Source: Peristeroidobacter agariperforans (lineage in GTDB: Bacteria; Pseudomonadota; Gammaproteobacteria; Steroidobacterales; Steroidobacteraceae). Taken from it: a stretch of 64,000 nt of DNA. The translations under genes were made by a program, and so were the position numbers. How positions within the stretch are numbered: position 1 is the stretch's first letter; each line of letters opens with the position of its first letter. The notes under the pieces are model-generated. The model made no database searches, was not told where the DNA came from, and saw only the letters and a list, made by a program, of their open reading frames with translations. The stretch covers positions 248,001 to 312,000 of the forward strand of contig NZ_RYFW01000004.1 in NCBI RefSeq assembly GCF_004138335.1. Direction: 5' to 3'. Below, piece by piece: positions 55,919-64,000 of the stretch.

Positions 55919-58915
55919 TCACATCCGAGTGCGCAGGCCGAGTGTCACCAGGCGGCCGACGGGGTTCGATACGAAGCCGTTGTAGCCCCAGCCAGCGGCA
56001 TTGCCGAAGATGCCGCTGGTGTTGCCGTTGTAGAAGGAGGGTTCTTCATCCGTGACATTGCGCACATCGAGCGAGACGATCCAGCCTTTGAACCTGCTTG
56101 CGTCGCCGAACATATATTGCGCGTGCAGGTCGAACGTATTGGCGGCGTCGACATCGTCGCCGCCGCCAACCGGCACGCCACTCTGGACGATGATCGGATT
56201 GACGCTGCTGGAGGACCAGTTCTTGTAACCTCCCGTATGATTCCAGAACACGTCGGCCGAGAAGCCGTTCAGTTCCATGCCGACCTGGGCGCGGTGCTTG
56301 AAGCGGATCGAGGGGAACGTCGTGTTGAATCCGGAGGTGTCGAGGATGTCGAACTCGGTGCCGCCGCCGAAATTCTGCGTGTACTTCGTGAAGTACGAAG
56401 CCGAATCGCCAACCGTGAAATCGATGTTGCCGATCGAGAAATCATACATGAAGGTGTAATCGATACCTTCCAGCAGCAGATTGAGTGCGTTACGCGAGCT
56501 CTGGTCGATCATGTAATACACCACCGGCGGCACCGCGCCGTTGATGCTTGCGCCGTTCGCGACATTGGCGAACTCGAGGATCTGCTGTTCGGTGCAGCCG
56601 CTCGGGCAGATGGTCAGCAAATCGTTCAGACCGCGGCTGTTGACGATAGCCGTGGGGCTCGGCGAGCTGACGCCGCCGATGAATTTATTGTGGAAGAACG
56701 TCACGGCGCTGGTGAACCCAGGCAGCCACTCGGGAGCGAAATCGACACCGAAGGACCAGCTGCGTCCCTTCTGCGGGACCATATTGCTGAAGCCGCCGCC
56801 GAGTTGACGGCGCATGGCGAGATTGCCCTGGCCGATCGTGCAGACATCCGAGGAGGCGGTGCAGGGTGTGTTGGTGTTCTGGACCACGGCGCCAGGCACG
56901 TTCACGACATCGGGATAGTTCGCCACCGGAACATTGATGGTGCCGGTGGGCCCCACGCTGCCTGACGCGTACAGATAACCTTGCGATGGATCGCCTATCA
57001 CGGCGAGCGGTGGGGCGACGAATGCGCTTGCATAGTTGCCGCGCACGCGGAAGCTTGGTGTGAGGTCCCAGTTGAACGCATATTTGGGATTCTTGGTGTC
57101 GCCCACGTCGGAGTATTCGTCGTAACGACCCGAAATGTTCAGATCGAACTGGTGCACGAACGGGATGCCCATCTCGGATGAGATCACCGGCAGCAGCACC
57201 TCGGCGAACGCAGATTTGACGTTGCGGTCGTAGTTATAAACGCGGAAGGTCGAGCCGGTGGTCGTCGGGCCCGTGTTGTTGCTGCCCGAGATCTTTTGCG
57301 TCTGCTCGTGCCAGAAATATTCCGCACCCACCGCAACTTTGACTTGGCCCGCCGGCAGGTCGAACACCGGACCTTGGAACGTGAGTCGCGTCTGGTTCGT
57401 GGTGTTGAAGTTCGTGTTCTCGGTGTTGGCGGAGTACAGCTGGCGCAGCACCGCGGGCGATGTGAGGTTCGAGCCCAGCGGACTCCAGACGTCGAGCGCG
57501 TTGCTCGTCGTGAGTGGCATATTGAGGGCGACGACATTCTGGCCGGCGATGTTCGACGCCGTGGGGTTGCCGTTTGCTTGTGCCGTACCGTTGAGGGCAA
57601 GCAGCGCGCAGGCGGTACAGAAAGTATTGATGGCATTGCCTGCGGAACGATTCCACCCCAGCCCGTCCTCGAGCGAGACGGACCAGTCATTGCCGAGCTC
57701 GTAAGAGATGTTGAGCGTGGCATACGCAACGTCGGCTTGTGTTTCAGCAGTGCCGTAGTCGCCATCCTCGCGCAGGGCGAGCCATGTGACGCTTTCGCGC
57801 GTCGCATTCGGGGCGCCCGCAGGTGCTCTGAAGAACGGATTCTGTTGACCGAGCACGCCTTGGCCGGGCCCGAATGCGGTGGCGCTGGTCAGACCGCCGG
57901 GCGCCTGCGCGAACTCGGAGCGCTGCCTGTTGAAGTTCACCATGCCGATCACGGTCAGGCGGTCGCTGAACTCATTCACGATCTTCATCAACCCGTTCAA
58001 TCGATACTGTTCCGGCACGAGCGTGGCGTAGAGGGAGTTGTTGCAAGGAGCGTTGCTCGGTGTGTTGGAAACAGTTGCCGTCGCGTCCGGTGAAAGGAAC
58101 ACGCCCGAGGGCGCGACGCCGCTCGACACTCCCGTCACCGTCATGGTGGAAGGGCTGCACTGAAAGCTGTTGTTGTTCGAGCCGACGGGCCGATAGTCGC
58201 CGCGGCTGGTGAAGGGTCGATCCCGCGCCATCAGCTCGCTCGAATTGTTGTATTGACTGGCGAAGTACACCCCGCCGGTTTCCCAGGTGTGGCCCCAGAT
58301 CATGTTCAGATCCAGATTGTCGTAGCCGTCGGCAAAGCCGTAAGCAACATTGCTTTCGAAGCCGTCGAACGTGCGGCGAGTGATGAAGTTGACGACGCCC
58401 GCGACTGCATCGGAGCCATAGACGGACGAGGCGCCGTCGGCGAGGACTTCTACGCGCTGGATTGCCGAGATCGGAATGATGTTCGGGTCGGATTGATTGA
58501 ATTGCGTGCCGCCGCCGGGAATACGCAGTCCGTCGGCGACGACCAGCGTGGTGTTGGACGAGGAGCCGGCCAGGCTGTGAATCTGCGGAGAGTAGTAGGA
58601 GAAGACGTTTTCGCCCTGCGCGAGCGAGCCCGAAGTGGATATTGCCGGTACCGTGTTGACCAGACTCGACAGGTTGATCGCGGCGGTTTTCTCGATCGTG
58701 TCCTGGCCTACGGCAACCATGTTGGAGCCGACAGGCACTGCACCGCGAATGCTCGAGCCGGTGACGAGCACCGTCTCGAGCTCGCCAAGTTCGCTGCCCG
58801 CCGTTGGCGTGGCCTGGTCCGAAGTCTGCTCCTGAGCAATTGCCGGGCCGGTCGATATCGCTGCGGCAGTGAGCGCCGCAAGGACCGAGGCCCGGAGTGA
58901 GCGAGATGCTGGCAT
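55919..58915 (-). CDS. Large TonB-dependent receptor of the catabolic cluster
   Basis: A 998-residue outer-membrane receptor. Signal peptide SLRASVLAALTAAAISTGPA-IAQ, TonB-box/plug start LGELETVLVTGSSIRGAVPV, plug motifs RVEVLADGASSVYGSDAVAG and VVNFITRRTFDGFESN, and a long barrel ending GRLVTLGLRTRM. Receptors of this size and plug type usually import plant-derived carbohydrates or aromatic compounds rather than siderophores (family knowledge). It is the last gene of a minus-strand series with the SMP-30, cupin and PQQ-dehydrogenase genes and probably imports their substrate. Confidence 0.93.
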   Translation of the reverse strand: MPASRSLRASVLAALTAAAISTGPAIAQEQTSDQATPTAGSELGELETVLVTGSSIRGAVPVGSNMVAVGQDTIEKTAAINLSSLVNTVPAISTSGSLAQGENVFSYYSPQIHSLAGSSSNTTLVVADGLRIPGGGTQFNQSDPNIIPISAIQRVEVLADGASSVYGSDAVAGVVNFITRRTFDGFESNVAYGFADGYDNLDLNMIWGHTWETGGVYFASQYNNSSELMARDRPFTSRGDYRPVGSNNNSFQCSPSTMTVTGVSSGVAPSGVFLSPDATATVSNTPSNAPCNNSLYATLVPEQYRLNGLMKIVNEFSDRLTVIGMVNFNRQRSEFAQAPGGLTSATAFGPGQGVLGQQNPFFRAPAGAPNATRESVTWLALREDGDYGTAETQADVAYATLNISYELGNDWSVSLEDGLGWNRSAGNAINTFCTACALLALNGTAQANGNPTASNIAGQNVVALNMPLTTSNALDVWSPLGSNLTSPAVLRQLYSANTENTNFNTTNQTRLTFQGPVFDLPAGQVKVAVGAEYFWHEQTQKISGSNNTGPTTTGSTFRVYNYDRNVKSAFAEVLLPVISSEMGIPFVHQFDLNISGRYDEYSDVGDTKNPKYAFNWDLTPSFRVRGNYASAFVAPPLAVIGDPSQGYLYASGSVGPTGTINVPVANYPDVVNVPGAVVQNTNTPCTASSDVCTIGQGNLAMRRQLGGGFSNMVPQKGRSWSFGVDFAPEWLPGFTSAVTFFHNKFIGGVSSPSPTAIVNSRGLNDLLTICPSGCTEQQILEFANVANGASINGAVPPVVYYMIDQSSRNALNLLLEGIDYTFMYDFSIGNIDFTVGDSASYFTKYTQNFGGGTEFDILDTSGFNTTFPSIRFKHRAQVGMELNGFSADVFWNHTGGYKNWSSSSVNPIIVQSGVPVGGGDDVDAANTFDLHAQYMFGDASRFKGWIVSLDVRNVTDEEPSFYNGNTSGIFGNAAGWGYNGFVSNPVGRLVTLGLRTRM

Positions 58916-58995
58916 GATCGAGTCCCCCTAAATGAACGTTGTTGTGAGTCCTTGAGTGAGGGGCGCCTCCAGACGCCCTGCCGAAGCGCTTGTGT

Positions 58996-59946
58996 TCAGT
59001 GGGCTTCCGGAGCCTGGAAGTTGTGCATTCCATCCGGGCGTGGATTGATGGCGAGGCGGGTAGCCATGCCATTGCCGCCGAAGCTGGCGCGGTGCCAGCG
59101 GCCTTGGGGCGCGTAAACTACGTCGCCCGGCTCGGCGGTGAAGAAGGGAACGCCTTCGATCAAATAATCGATCTTGCCTTCCAGGATCAGCCAGAACTCG
59201 GAATAGCCGATGTGAAAATGGCCGAGGTTGGTGGCGGGCGGCGCTGCTTGGCCCGGGCCGCGAATCATGTTGGCAAAGGTCTTGTCGTCCTTGACGAAAG
59301 GTCCGCCGCGACCGTTGGCGTTGACGACGTCCTTGGTGAAATCGAGGTGCGGCTTGTTGATTTCGTCGTAAGCGCCGCGGCCGGTGTAAGTCACCTTCAT
59401 ATACGTCTTGCCGTCGAGCGGGGCCGGCGTTTCATCGATCGGATAGAGCGGCACGGCTTGCGCGCCCCTGACCTCGAAGCGCAGCGAAGGCTCGGAGCCC
59501 TCGGTCTCGATGCTGTATGGAACGCGGTAGGGCACCTGCACCATGAAGCCTCGGGTTGCGACGAAGGGCTCCTGGCCGTCGATGCTCACGCGCATGCGAC
59601 CTGACTGCACGATCCAGAAGACCCGGTCGTCCGCAAAGAACTGCCGCTTGGTCTTCTCGCCGGGCGCCATGCTGATATAGCGCGCGATGAAATCCCGGTC
59701 GCTGACGATGTCTTCCTGCCAGCTGCGCTGACCGGAATGTTTCGCGAGCACTTCGGAGAGTTGCCAGTGGGGCTTGTTGGGCGCCGTCCAGGGTGTTGCC
59801 TCTACCGGCTTCGCCGACCACGCCACAATGGGTTGCGGCCGCTGTGGCGGCGAGGACTGTTGTGCCAGCGCGCCACTGGCGCAGATCAATGGGCCGGCCA
59901 GCAGGCAGGCGAGCTGCTGGATGACGGATCGGTCGAACATTCTCAT
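58996..59946 (-). CDS. Exported double-cupin protein
   Basis: A 316-residue protein with a signal peptide (LACLLAGPLICASGALAQ). Two cupin barrels are visible: around DDRVFWIVQSGRMRVSIDGQ, and later HFHIGYSEFWLILEGKIDYL, IEGVPFFTAEPGDVVYAPQG, where HFH...E...H gives the cupin metal-ligand set. The start at 59946 has GGAG 5 nt upstream; an ATG at 59940 is the alternative. Periplasmic location inferred. It may bind or convert the substrate released by the upstream oxidation genes. The reaction is not known. Confidence 0.82.
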   Translation of the reverse strand: MRMFDRSVIQQLACLLAGPLICASGALAQQSSPPQRPQPIVAWSAKPVEATPWTAPNKPHWQLSEVLAKHSGQRSWQEDIVSDRDFIARYISMAPGEKTKRQFFADDRVFWIVQSGRMRVSIDGQEPFVATRGFMVQVPYRVPYSIETEGSEPSLRFEVRGAQAVPLYPIDETPAPLDGKTYMKVTYTGRGAYDEINKPHLDFTKDVVNANGRGGPFVKDDKTFANMIRGPGQAAPPATNLGHFHIGYSEFWLILEGKIDYLIEGVPFFTAEPGDVVYAPQGRWHRASFGGNGMATRLAINPRPDGMHNFQAPEAH

Positions 59947-59965
59947 GGCATCTCCGTTTCTAAAC

Positions 59966-60967
59966 TCAGCGTTGATAGAGCGGCATGGTGCCAGAGGTGC
60001 GCAGAGCAAGTTTGTAGATGCTCGAGGAAGCGGTGATGTAGGCCACCTTGCCTTGCTCGGCGAACGCGAGATTCGCGGCCACTTCAGGCAACACCAGTTG
60101 TCCGAGCACTTTTCCGCGAGGTGTGATGATGCGAATGCCGCCCGGGCCGGTCGTCCATACGTTGCCCGCGCTGTCGACTTTGAGACCGTCCGGTCCGCCG
60201 GGCCGGCGCTCGTCAGGAGCGTATTTGATGAGCGCGCGTGCATTGCTGAGGGCCCCGTCGGCGCCGACGTCATACGCGTTGACGAATCGCTCGGGCCCGA
60301 AGTTCGCGACGTACAGTGTCTTGCCATTCGGCGAGAAGGCAAGGCCGTTCGGCAACGGCAGATCTTTGATCATCGCTTCGAGCTTGCCGTTGGCGTACCT
60401 ATAGACGGCGTTGAACGGCAGCTCCTTCGCAGGATCTTTGTCCATGCCCGACAGGCCGAACGGTGGATCGGTGAACCACAGCGCACCGTCCGGTGCAAAG
60501 ACCAGGTCGTTCGGGCTGTTGAGTTTCTTGCCCTGATAGCGATCCAGCAGGGTGCTTGGCTGGAGCTGCGCGTTGAGACGAACGATCTTGCGTCCACCTT
60601 GCTGTACCAGTAGCACCGAGCCGTCCTTATCGGTGGCCATGGCGTTCGAGCCGAGATACGAGTCGGCGGGAAATGGATCGAGGCCGCCAGCGCGCTCGAT
60701 CAGCAGCTCGACTTTGCCGCTGCGATCGACCGCAAACACTTTGTTGTCGCGCAGATCGGAGAACCACAACCGGCCCTCGCGCCACATCGGGCCTTCGGTG
60801 AACTTGAAGCCGGTTGCGACACGCTCGATCGTCGTTCCTGGCGCGATGACGGTGTCGAGCGCCGGGTCCATCCGCTCGATACGCGTCGTTACTGTGTCGG
60901 CGGCGGCAGCGCCGACGGCCACGGCGCTCAGCAGCAGCGCAAGCCCTGTGTGACGAAGTAAATTCAT
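59966..60967 (-). CDS. SMP-30/gluconolactonase-type (LRE-like) exported protein
   Basis: A 333-residue six-bladed propeller of the SMP-30/gluconolactonase family. Signal peptide GLALLLSAVAVGAAAA-D. Motifs are TGFKFTEGPMWREGRLWFSD (metal-ligand Glu), LNSPNDLVFAPDGALWFTDP (Asn/Asp ligands) and PLPNGLAFSPNGKTLYVANF, GGPDGLKVDSAGNVWTTGPG. These enzymes hydrolyse lactones with a divalent metal. Next to a PQQ dehydrogenase, hydrolysis of a sugar or aldonic-acid lactone produced by oxidation is a reasonable reading (inference). It follows the ferredoxin-like-fold gene by 12 nt. Confidence 0.88.
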   Translation of the reverse strand: MNLLRHTGLALLLSAVAVGAAAADTVTTRIERMDPALDTVIAPGTTIERVATGFKFTEGPMWREGRLWFSDLRDNKVFAVDRSGKVELLIERAGGLDPFPADSYLGSNAMATDKDGSVLLVQQGGRKIVRLNAQLQPSTLLDRYQGKKLNSPNDLVFAPDGALWFTDPPFGLSGMDKDPAKELPFNAVYRYANGKLEAMIKDLPLPNGLAFSPNGKTLYVANFGPERFVNAYDVGADGALSNARALIKYAPDERRPGGPDGLKVDSAGNVWTTGPGGIRIITPRGKVLGQLVLPEVAANLAFAEQGKVAYITASSSIYKLALRTSGTMPLYQR

Positions 60968-60979
60968 TGTGTGTCTCGC

Positions 60980-61405
60980 TCAAACAGCGTCGGTGAGCAG
61001 CACCAGATAGCCTTTGTCGGCGACGGTGTTCTCGATCATCGGCCAATATTTGACGTGATCGGCGGAGGCGATCCATTGCTGGCGCAGCTCTTCGCTCTCG
61101 TACGTCAGTTGAAAGCGATAGTTGATGCTCTTTGCCGGCGCCGGTCCGCCCTGAATCACTTTGCGCAGCTTGAGCATCTTCAAATCGACATAGCCGCGGT
61201 GCTTCTGCGCGACCGGTTTGAAATGGTTGTGATAGGCATCGAGCATTTCCTGCTCGCGGGCAGGATCGATGGCCAGATCGCAATAAAGAACGATGGGCTT
61301 CTTCGTTTCGCCTGAGGAGCTCGCAGCTCGAGCGAGAGGATTGGCCGCGGCGGCGGTGCCTGCGCTAAACCATGCGAGAGATTGCAGCCAACGTCGTCGG
61401 TTCAT
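60980..61405 (-). CDS. Tat-exported dimeric alpha/beta-barrel-type protein
   Basis: A 141-residue protein with a twin-arginine signal (MNRRRWLQSLAWFSAGTAAA). The mature part IVLYCDLAIDPAREQEMLDA, YHNHFKPVAQKHRGYVDLKM and NYRFQLTYESEELRQQWIAS looks like a ferredoxin-like/ABM-type fold. No precise family is assigned. Twin-Arg export implies folding in the cytoplasm, often with a cofactor. It is part of the co-oriented cluster between the cytochrome and SMP-30 genes. Confidence 0.72.
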   Translation of the reverse strand: MNRRRWLQSLAWFSAGTAAAANPLARAASSSGETKKPIVLYCDLAIDPAREQEMLDAYHNHFKPVAQKHRGYVDLKMLKLRKVIQGGPAPAKSINYRFQLTYESEELRQQWIASADHVKYWPMIENTVADKGYLVLLTDAV

Positions 61406-61421
61406 AGAGACTCCTCGTTCA

Positions 61422-61754
61422 TTACTTGGATGCCGATTGCTGTTGAGTGTCCGCGGACTCGGGCGCGGCGACGGAGAAGTTCTGCGACAGATACTCCTCG
61501 ATGATCTGCATTTCTTCCGGCGTTACTTCGGCGCCGCGCGCCGCCATCAGATCCATGACCTCTGCCCACTGCTGCGGCGTCTTGCGCTTGCTGCTGATCA
61601 TGTAGATGTCGTGGCAGCTGATGCAGCTGCGCTGAATGAGCTCCAGACCAGGGCCGGCCGGCGGCTCGCCGGGCGCTTGCTCGGCGCACAGCGGCGCACT
61701 GGCGAGGATCGAGGCGAAGAGTGTGAGCCTGGCGAGGCTTGTCGAACGGAACAT
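61422..61754 (-). CDS. Small c-type cytochrome
   Basis: A 110-residue protein with a signal peptide (SLARLTLFASILASAPLCAE) and one haem motif, CISCH, in LELIQRSCISCHDIYMIS. The C-terminal QQWAEVMDLMAARGAEVTPE, EEMQIIEEYLSQNF resembles quinohemoprotein haem-binding helices. It follows the PQQ-dehydrogenase stop directly, making it the likely electron acceptor. The ATG at 61754 is chosen; a GTG at 61766 abuts the upstream stop and is an alternative. No distal Met ligand is obvious beyond the DLMAARG region. Confidence 0.82.
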   Translation of the reverse strand: MFRSTSLARLTLFASILASAPLCAEQAPGEPPAGPGLELIQRSCISCHDIYMISSKRKTPQQWAEVMDLMAARGAEVTPEEMQIIEEYLSQNFSVAAPESADTQQQSASK

Positions 61755-61766
61755 GGGTGACTTCAC

Positions 61767-63674
61767 TTATGGGAGTGCGAACGTGGTGACCGTGTCGCTC
61801 TCGACCGCATTGCCGGCGAAGCCGCCCGTGTTCACAGCGGCAACGAATTGCTTGCCGCTCTTGCCCTGATACGTGATCGGTGTGCCGTAGATCGATGCGG
61901 GCAACTTGAAGGTCCACAGTTCAGCACCAGTGCGCGTGTCGAACGCGCGGATGCGGCTGTCGTCCGTGGCTCCGATGAAGGTCAATCCGCTGGCAGTGAG
62001 GATCGGGCCGCCAGCGCTGATGCGGCCAGTGTTCTTCAGGTGCTCGGGCAAGTTGTCGCTGACGCCCAAAGTCGAGCGCCACGCAATGTTTCCTGTGTTG
62101 ACGTCCACGGCGACGAGGCTGCCCCAGGGCGGTTGCTGACAGGGCAGGCGCGTCTCGTGGTTCCAGAAGTAGACGTAACCATCTTTCAATCCCCACGAGC
62201 CGTCGGGTCGCTTCGCGAGCTGCTGCGGGCTGGCCAGCTCGTTGATGTTCACGACGAAGTAGCCGAGCCGGGCGTCGAATGCGCCGCCGCCCCAATCGAT
62301 ACCGCCGAGACTGCCGGGAAAGCTCGCAACAGCGGAGTCGCCGCGCAGCGGCTGAAAGGCGCGGCTCTCGACAATGTTCTTTTCGCGGATCAATTGCTCG
62401 CAGAACGCGCGGTGCTCCGGAGTGAGATTGGCCAGATCCGACATCTTGAATCCCAGGCGCGCGAGCGGCGGCGGCGCAACGGGCATCGGCTGCGTGGGCC
62501 AGGGTGTTTCATCCGGAATATCCGTTTCCGTAGGCACCGGCGCTTCTTTGATCTCGTAGATGGGCTGGCCGCTGACGCGGTCGAGCAGAAACAGCATGGC
62601 GGTCTTGTTCATGACGGCGATGGCGGGAATCGTCTTGCCATTCTTCTTCACATCCACGAGCGTGGCGGCCGGCAGATCGAGATCCCAGATATCGTGGTGT
62701 ACGGTCTGGAAGTGCCAGAGGTATTTGCCCGTGGCCGCCTCAACCGCGACGATGGAATTGCTGAACAGGTTGGCGCCTTTGCGATCGCCGCCCCAGCGGT
62801 CGAAAGCGGGTGCGCCCACGGGCAAGTACACGATGCCTCGCTCGGCATCGAGCACCAGCGAAGTCCATACATTCACGCCGGAACGCTTCTTCCAGCTGTC
62901 GCCTTCCCAGGTGTCGTGGCCGAATTCACCAGGGCGGGGCACAGTGTGAAACGTCCACACGAGCTCGCCGGTGCGCGCATCCCAAGCACGCACGTCGCCG
63001 GCAGCGCCCAGCGATGGCGTTTCTTGTACGCGTGAGCCGGTGATGACGAGATTCTTATAAGTGAGCGGTGGCGAGCTCATGCCCAAGGAGGCGCGTGGCG
63101 CGCCATTCATGACCTCGGGAGTCTTCATGTCTACAAGCCCGTCCTTACCGAAGCTCGGGATGAGCTTGCCCGTCGCCGCGGACAGCTTGATGAGCTTGCC
63201 GCTGCGCGTGCCGAAGAAGATTGCGGGCTCCGCGTCGGATACCCCCGGCCAGTATTCGACACCGCGAGTCGAGGGCTGATCGTGATTGGGCAATTCGTAC
63301 ACCCAGAGCTCGCGCCCGTTCTCCGGATCCAGTGCGACGACTCGTCCATACGGCGTCGATAGAAACATCCGGCCGTTCACGACCAGGGGCGTCGCCTCGG
63401 AAGGAATGAAGCGGCTGCGACGCACGGGTATTTCGTCGCCGGCGTCGCTCGATGGTGGCAGCGGCGCAGGCGTCGGGGTCGCACTGGGCGGCTTCATGTG
63501 GTACGTCCAGGCGACCTGCAACTTGGAAACATTTGCCGGTGTGATTTGATCGAGCGGCGAGAAGCGCGCGCCGCCCGCATCACGATGATAGGTAGGCCAG
63601 TCCGTCGAGACTGGCGTGCTGGTGCACGCGGTCATCAGGGCGCCAGCGGCGGCGATGACGATCGTTCGCTTCAT
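61767..63674 (-). CDS. PQQ-dependent dehydrogenase (membrane-associated quinoprotein)
   Basis: A 635-residue quinoprotein propeller. A lipoprotein-type signal ([12 protein letters not shown]) anchors it. Motifs are [77 protein letters not shown] and [20 protein letters not shown]. These belong to the glucose/quinate/alcohol dehydrogenase group that uses PQQ in the periplasm. A Pro/Ala/Thr insert follows [10 protein letters not shown]. The cytochrome gene is next and a cupin gene overlaps its start by 4 nt. Exact substrate unresolved: sugar, sugar alcohol or quinate-like. Confidence 0.92.
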   Translation of the reverse strand: MKRTIVIAAAGALMTACTSTPVSTDWPTYHRDAGGARFSPLDQITPANVSKLQVAWTYHMKPPSATPTPAPLPPSSDAGDEIPVRRSRFIPSEATPLVVNGRMFLSTPYGRVVALDPENGRELWVYELPNHDQPSTRGVEYWPGVSDAEPAIFFGTRSGKLIKLSAATGKLIPSFGKDGLVDMKTPEVMNGAPRASLGMSSPPLTYKNLVITGSRVQETPSLGAAGDVRAWDARTGELVWTFHTVPRPGEFGHDTWEGDSWKKRSGVNVWTSLVLDAERGIVYLPVGAPAFDRWGGDRKGANLFSNSIVAVEAATGKYLWHFQTVHHDIWDLDLPAATLVDVKKNGKTIPAIAVMNKTAMLFLLDRVSGQPIYEIKEAPVPTETDIPDETPWPTQPMPVAPPPLARLGFKMSDLANLTPEHRAFCEQLIREKNIVESRAFQPLRGDSAVASFPGSLGGIDWGGGAFDARLGYFVVNINELASPQQLAKRPDGSWGLKDGYVYFWNHETRLPCQQPPWGSLVAVDVNTGNIAWRSTLGVSDNLPEHLKNTGRISAGGPILTASGLTFIGATDDSRIRAFDTRTGAELWTFKLPASIYGTPITYQGKSGKQFVAAVNTGGFAGNAVESDTVTTFALP

Positions 63675-64000
63675 TGTTGCTTCCGAGGAGGACGAGGCTG
63701 ATTGAGTAGGGCGGTCTTGGCGGCCATGTCGCGCGCGACGCCGACGATCATGAGCTCCAGCGGAGCCGCGCTTTCATTGCTAATGGATTTCAATTGACCA
63801 ACGTCGACCGCAATGGCATCGCCACTGCGAATGCTGGCGCGCTCGGCAGCCACGGTTGCTGTGCCGGACCCGGAGATCACGTAGTAGACCTCGCTCATGT
63901 CCGCCAGGCTCTCAGGCCCGACGCTCGTGCCGGGCGGCAGCAGGAGGTGGTCGACGTAAGACCAGGTGGTGAAGAACACGCTGGGTTCGAGCGCGCGACG
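63671..64000 (-). CDS. Cupin-domain protein, 5' end beyond window
   Basis: 110 residues are visible and the frame is open to the window edge, so the N-terminus is missing. The visible part fits a cupin: [40 protein letters not shown] and [20 protein letters not shown]. Its stop overlaps the PQQ-dehydrogenase start (ATGA), placing it in the same operon. An internal GTG at 63979 exists but the upstream residues [14 protein letters not shown] continue naturally, so it is not the start. Confidence 0.8.
   Translation of the reverse strand, partial: RRALEPSVFFTTWSYVDHLLLPPGTSVGPESLADMSEVYYVISGSGTATVAAERASIRSGDAIAVDVGQLKSISNESAAPLELMIVGVARDMAAKTALLNQPRPPRKQQ

Noticed and set aside
61848-63035. 395-residue plus-strand frame opposite the PQQ dehydrogenase
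   Set aside because: Antisense to conserved quinoprotein motifs; GC-driven shadow.

Overview
The window comes from a high-GC Gram-negative bacterium, most likely a gammaproteobacterium of the Xanthomonadales/Steroidobacteraceae type (inference). The pointers are the large 180-kDa-type NAD-glutamate dehydrogenase, lolB-ispE beside a tRNA, hemA-prfA, several TonB-dependent receptors, reverse transsulfuration, a homogentisate pathway and a sedentary chromosomal integron. No rRNA and no CRISPR array were seen.

Region 1 (1-29,300) is core and metabolic. It holds a partial gdhB; a branched-chain 2-oxoacid dehydrogenase operon (E1a-E1b-E2); a MarR regulator divergent from the tyrosine/homogentisate operon (HPPD, homogentisate dioxygenase, FAH-family hydrolase); mtgA, ppiB and prmC; a cystathionine beta-synthase/gamma-lyase pair; and an SPFH membrane protein with a ribbon-helix-helix partner. 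Next come a MoxR/DUF58/DUF4129/DUF4350 cluster facing SpoIIM and RDD membrane proteins, then prfA-hemA and a TPR lipoprotein-lolB-ispE operon ending at tRNA-Gln(UUG). The DUF58 gene is split by a frameshift.

Region 2 (29,324-40,634) is a chromosomal integron lying between two copies of a 50-bp tRNA-Gln 3' end. The integrase gene intI (39,336-40,322) reads rightwards. The attI boundary is at about 39,085, and 18 cassettes, each ending in an attC site, run leftwards on the minus strand. The terminal heptamers of 15 of the 18 cassettes match exactly, so the boundaries are precise. Cargo includes an NTR/TIMP-like secreted protein, an Imm1-type immunity protein, a Tdi1/DUF1851-type protein, two related 'FVMT-WH' proteins, a truncated haemoglobin, a receiver-like protein, small membrane proteins and a counter-oriented SymE-like toxin. 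A decayed attC plus a cassette-like gene lies just beyond the right repeat, suggesting an older array.

Region 3 (41,000-52,000) holds an ABM-fold monooxygenase, an XRE regulator, a MazG-like/aminotransferase pair, and a two-gene unit: an unrecognised 658-residue protein followed by a 2030-residue RHS/YD-repeat protein. The RHS C-terminal tip carries residues that fit a PD-(D/E)XK nuclease.

Region 4 (52,000-64,000) has a TonB-dependent receptor, a small PEP-CTERM protein, a FadR-type regulator and a co-oriented minus-strand catabolic cluster: cupin, PQQ dehydrogenase, c-type cytochrome, Tat-exported ferredoxin-like-fold protein, SMP-30 lactonase-type protein, double cupin and a large TonB receptor. 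This looks like uptake and periplasmic oxidation of an unidentified substrate.
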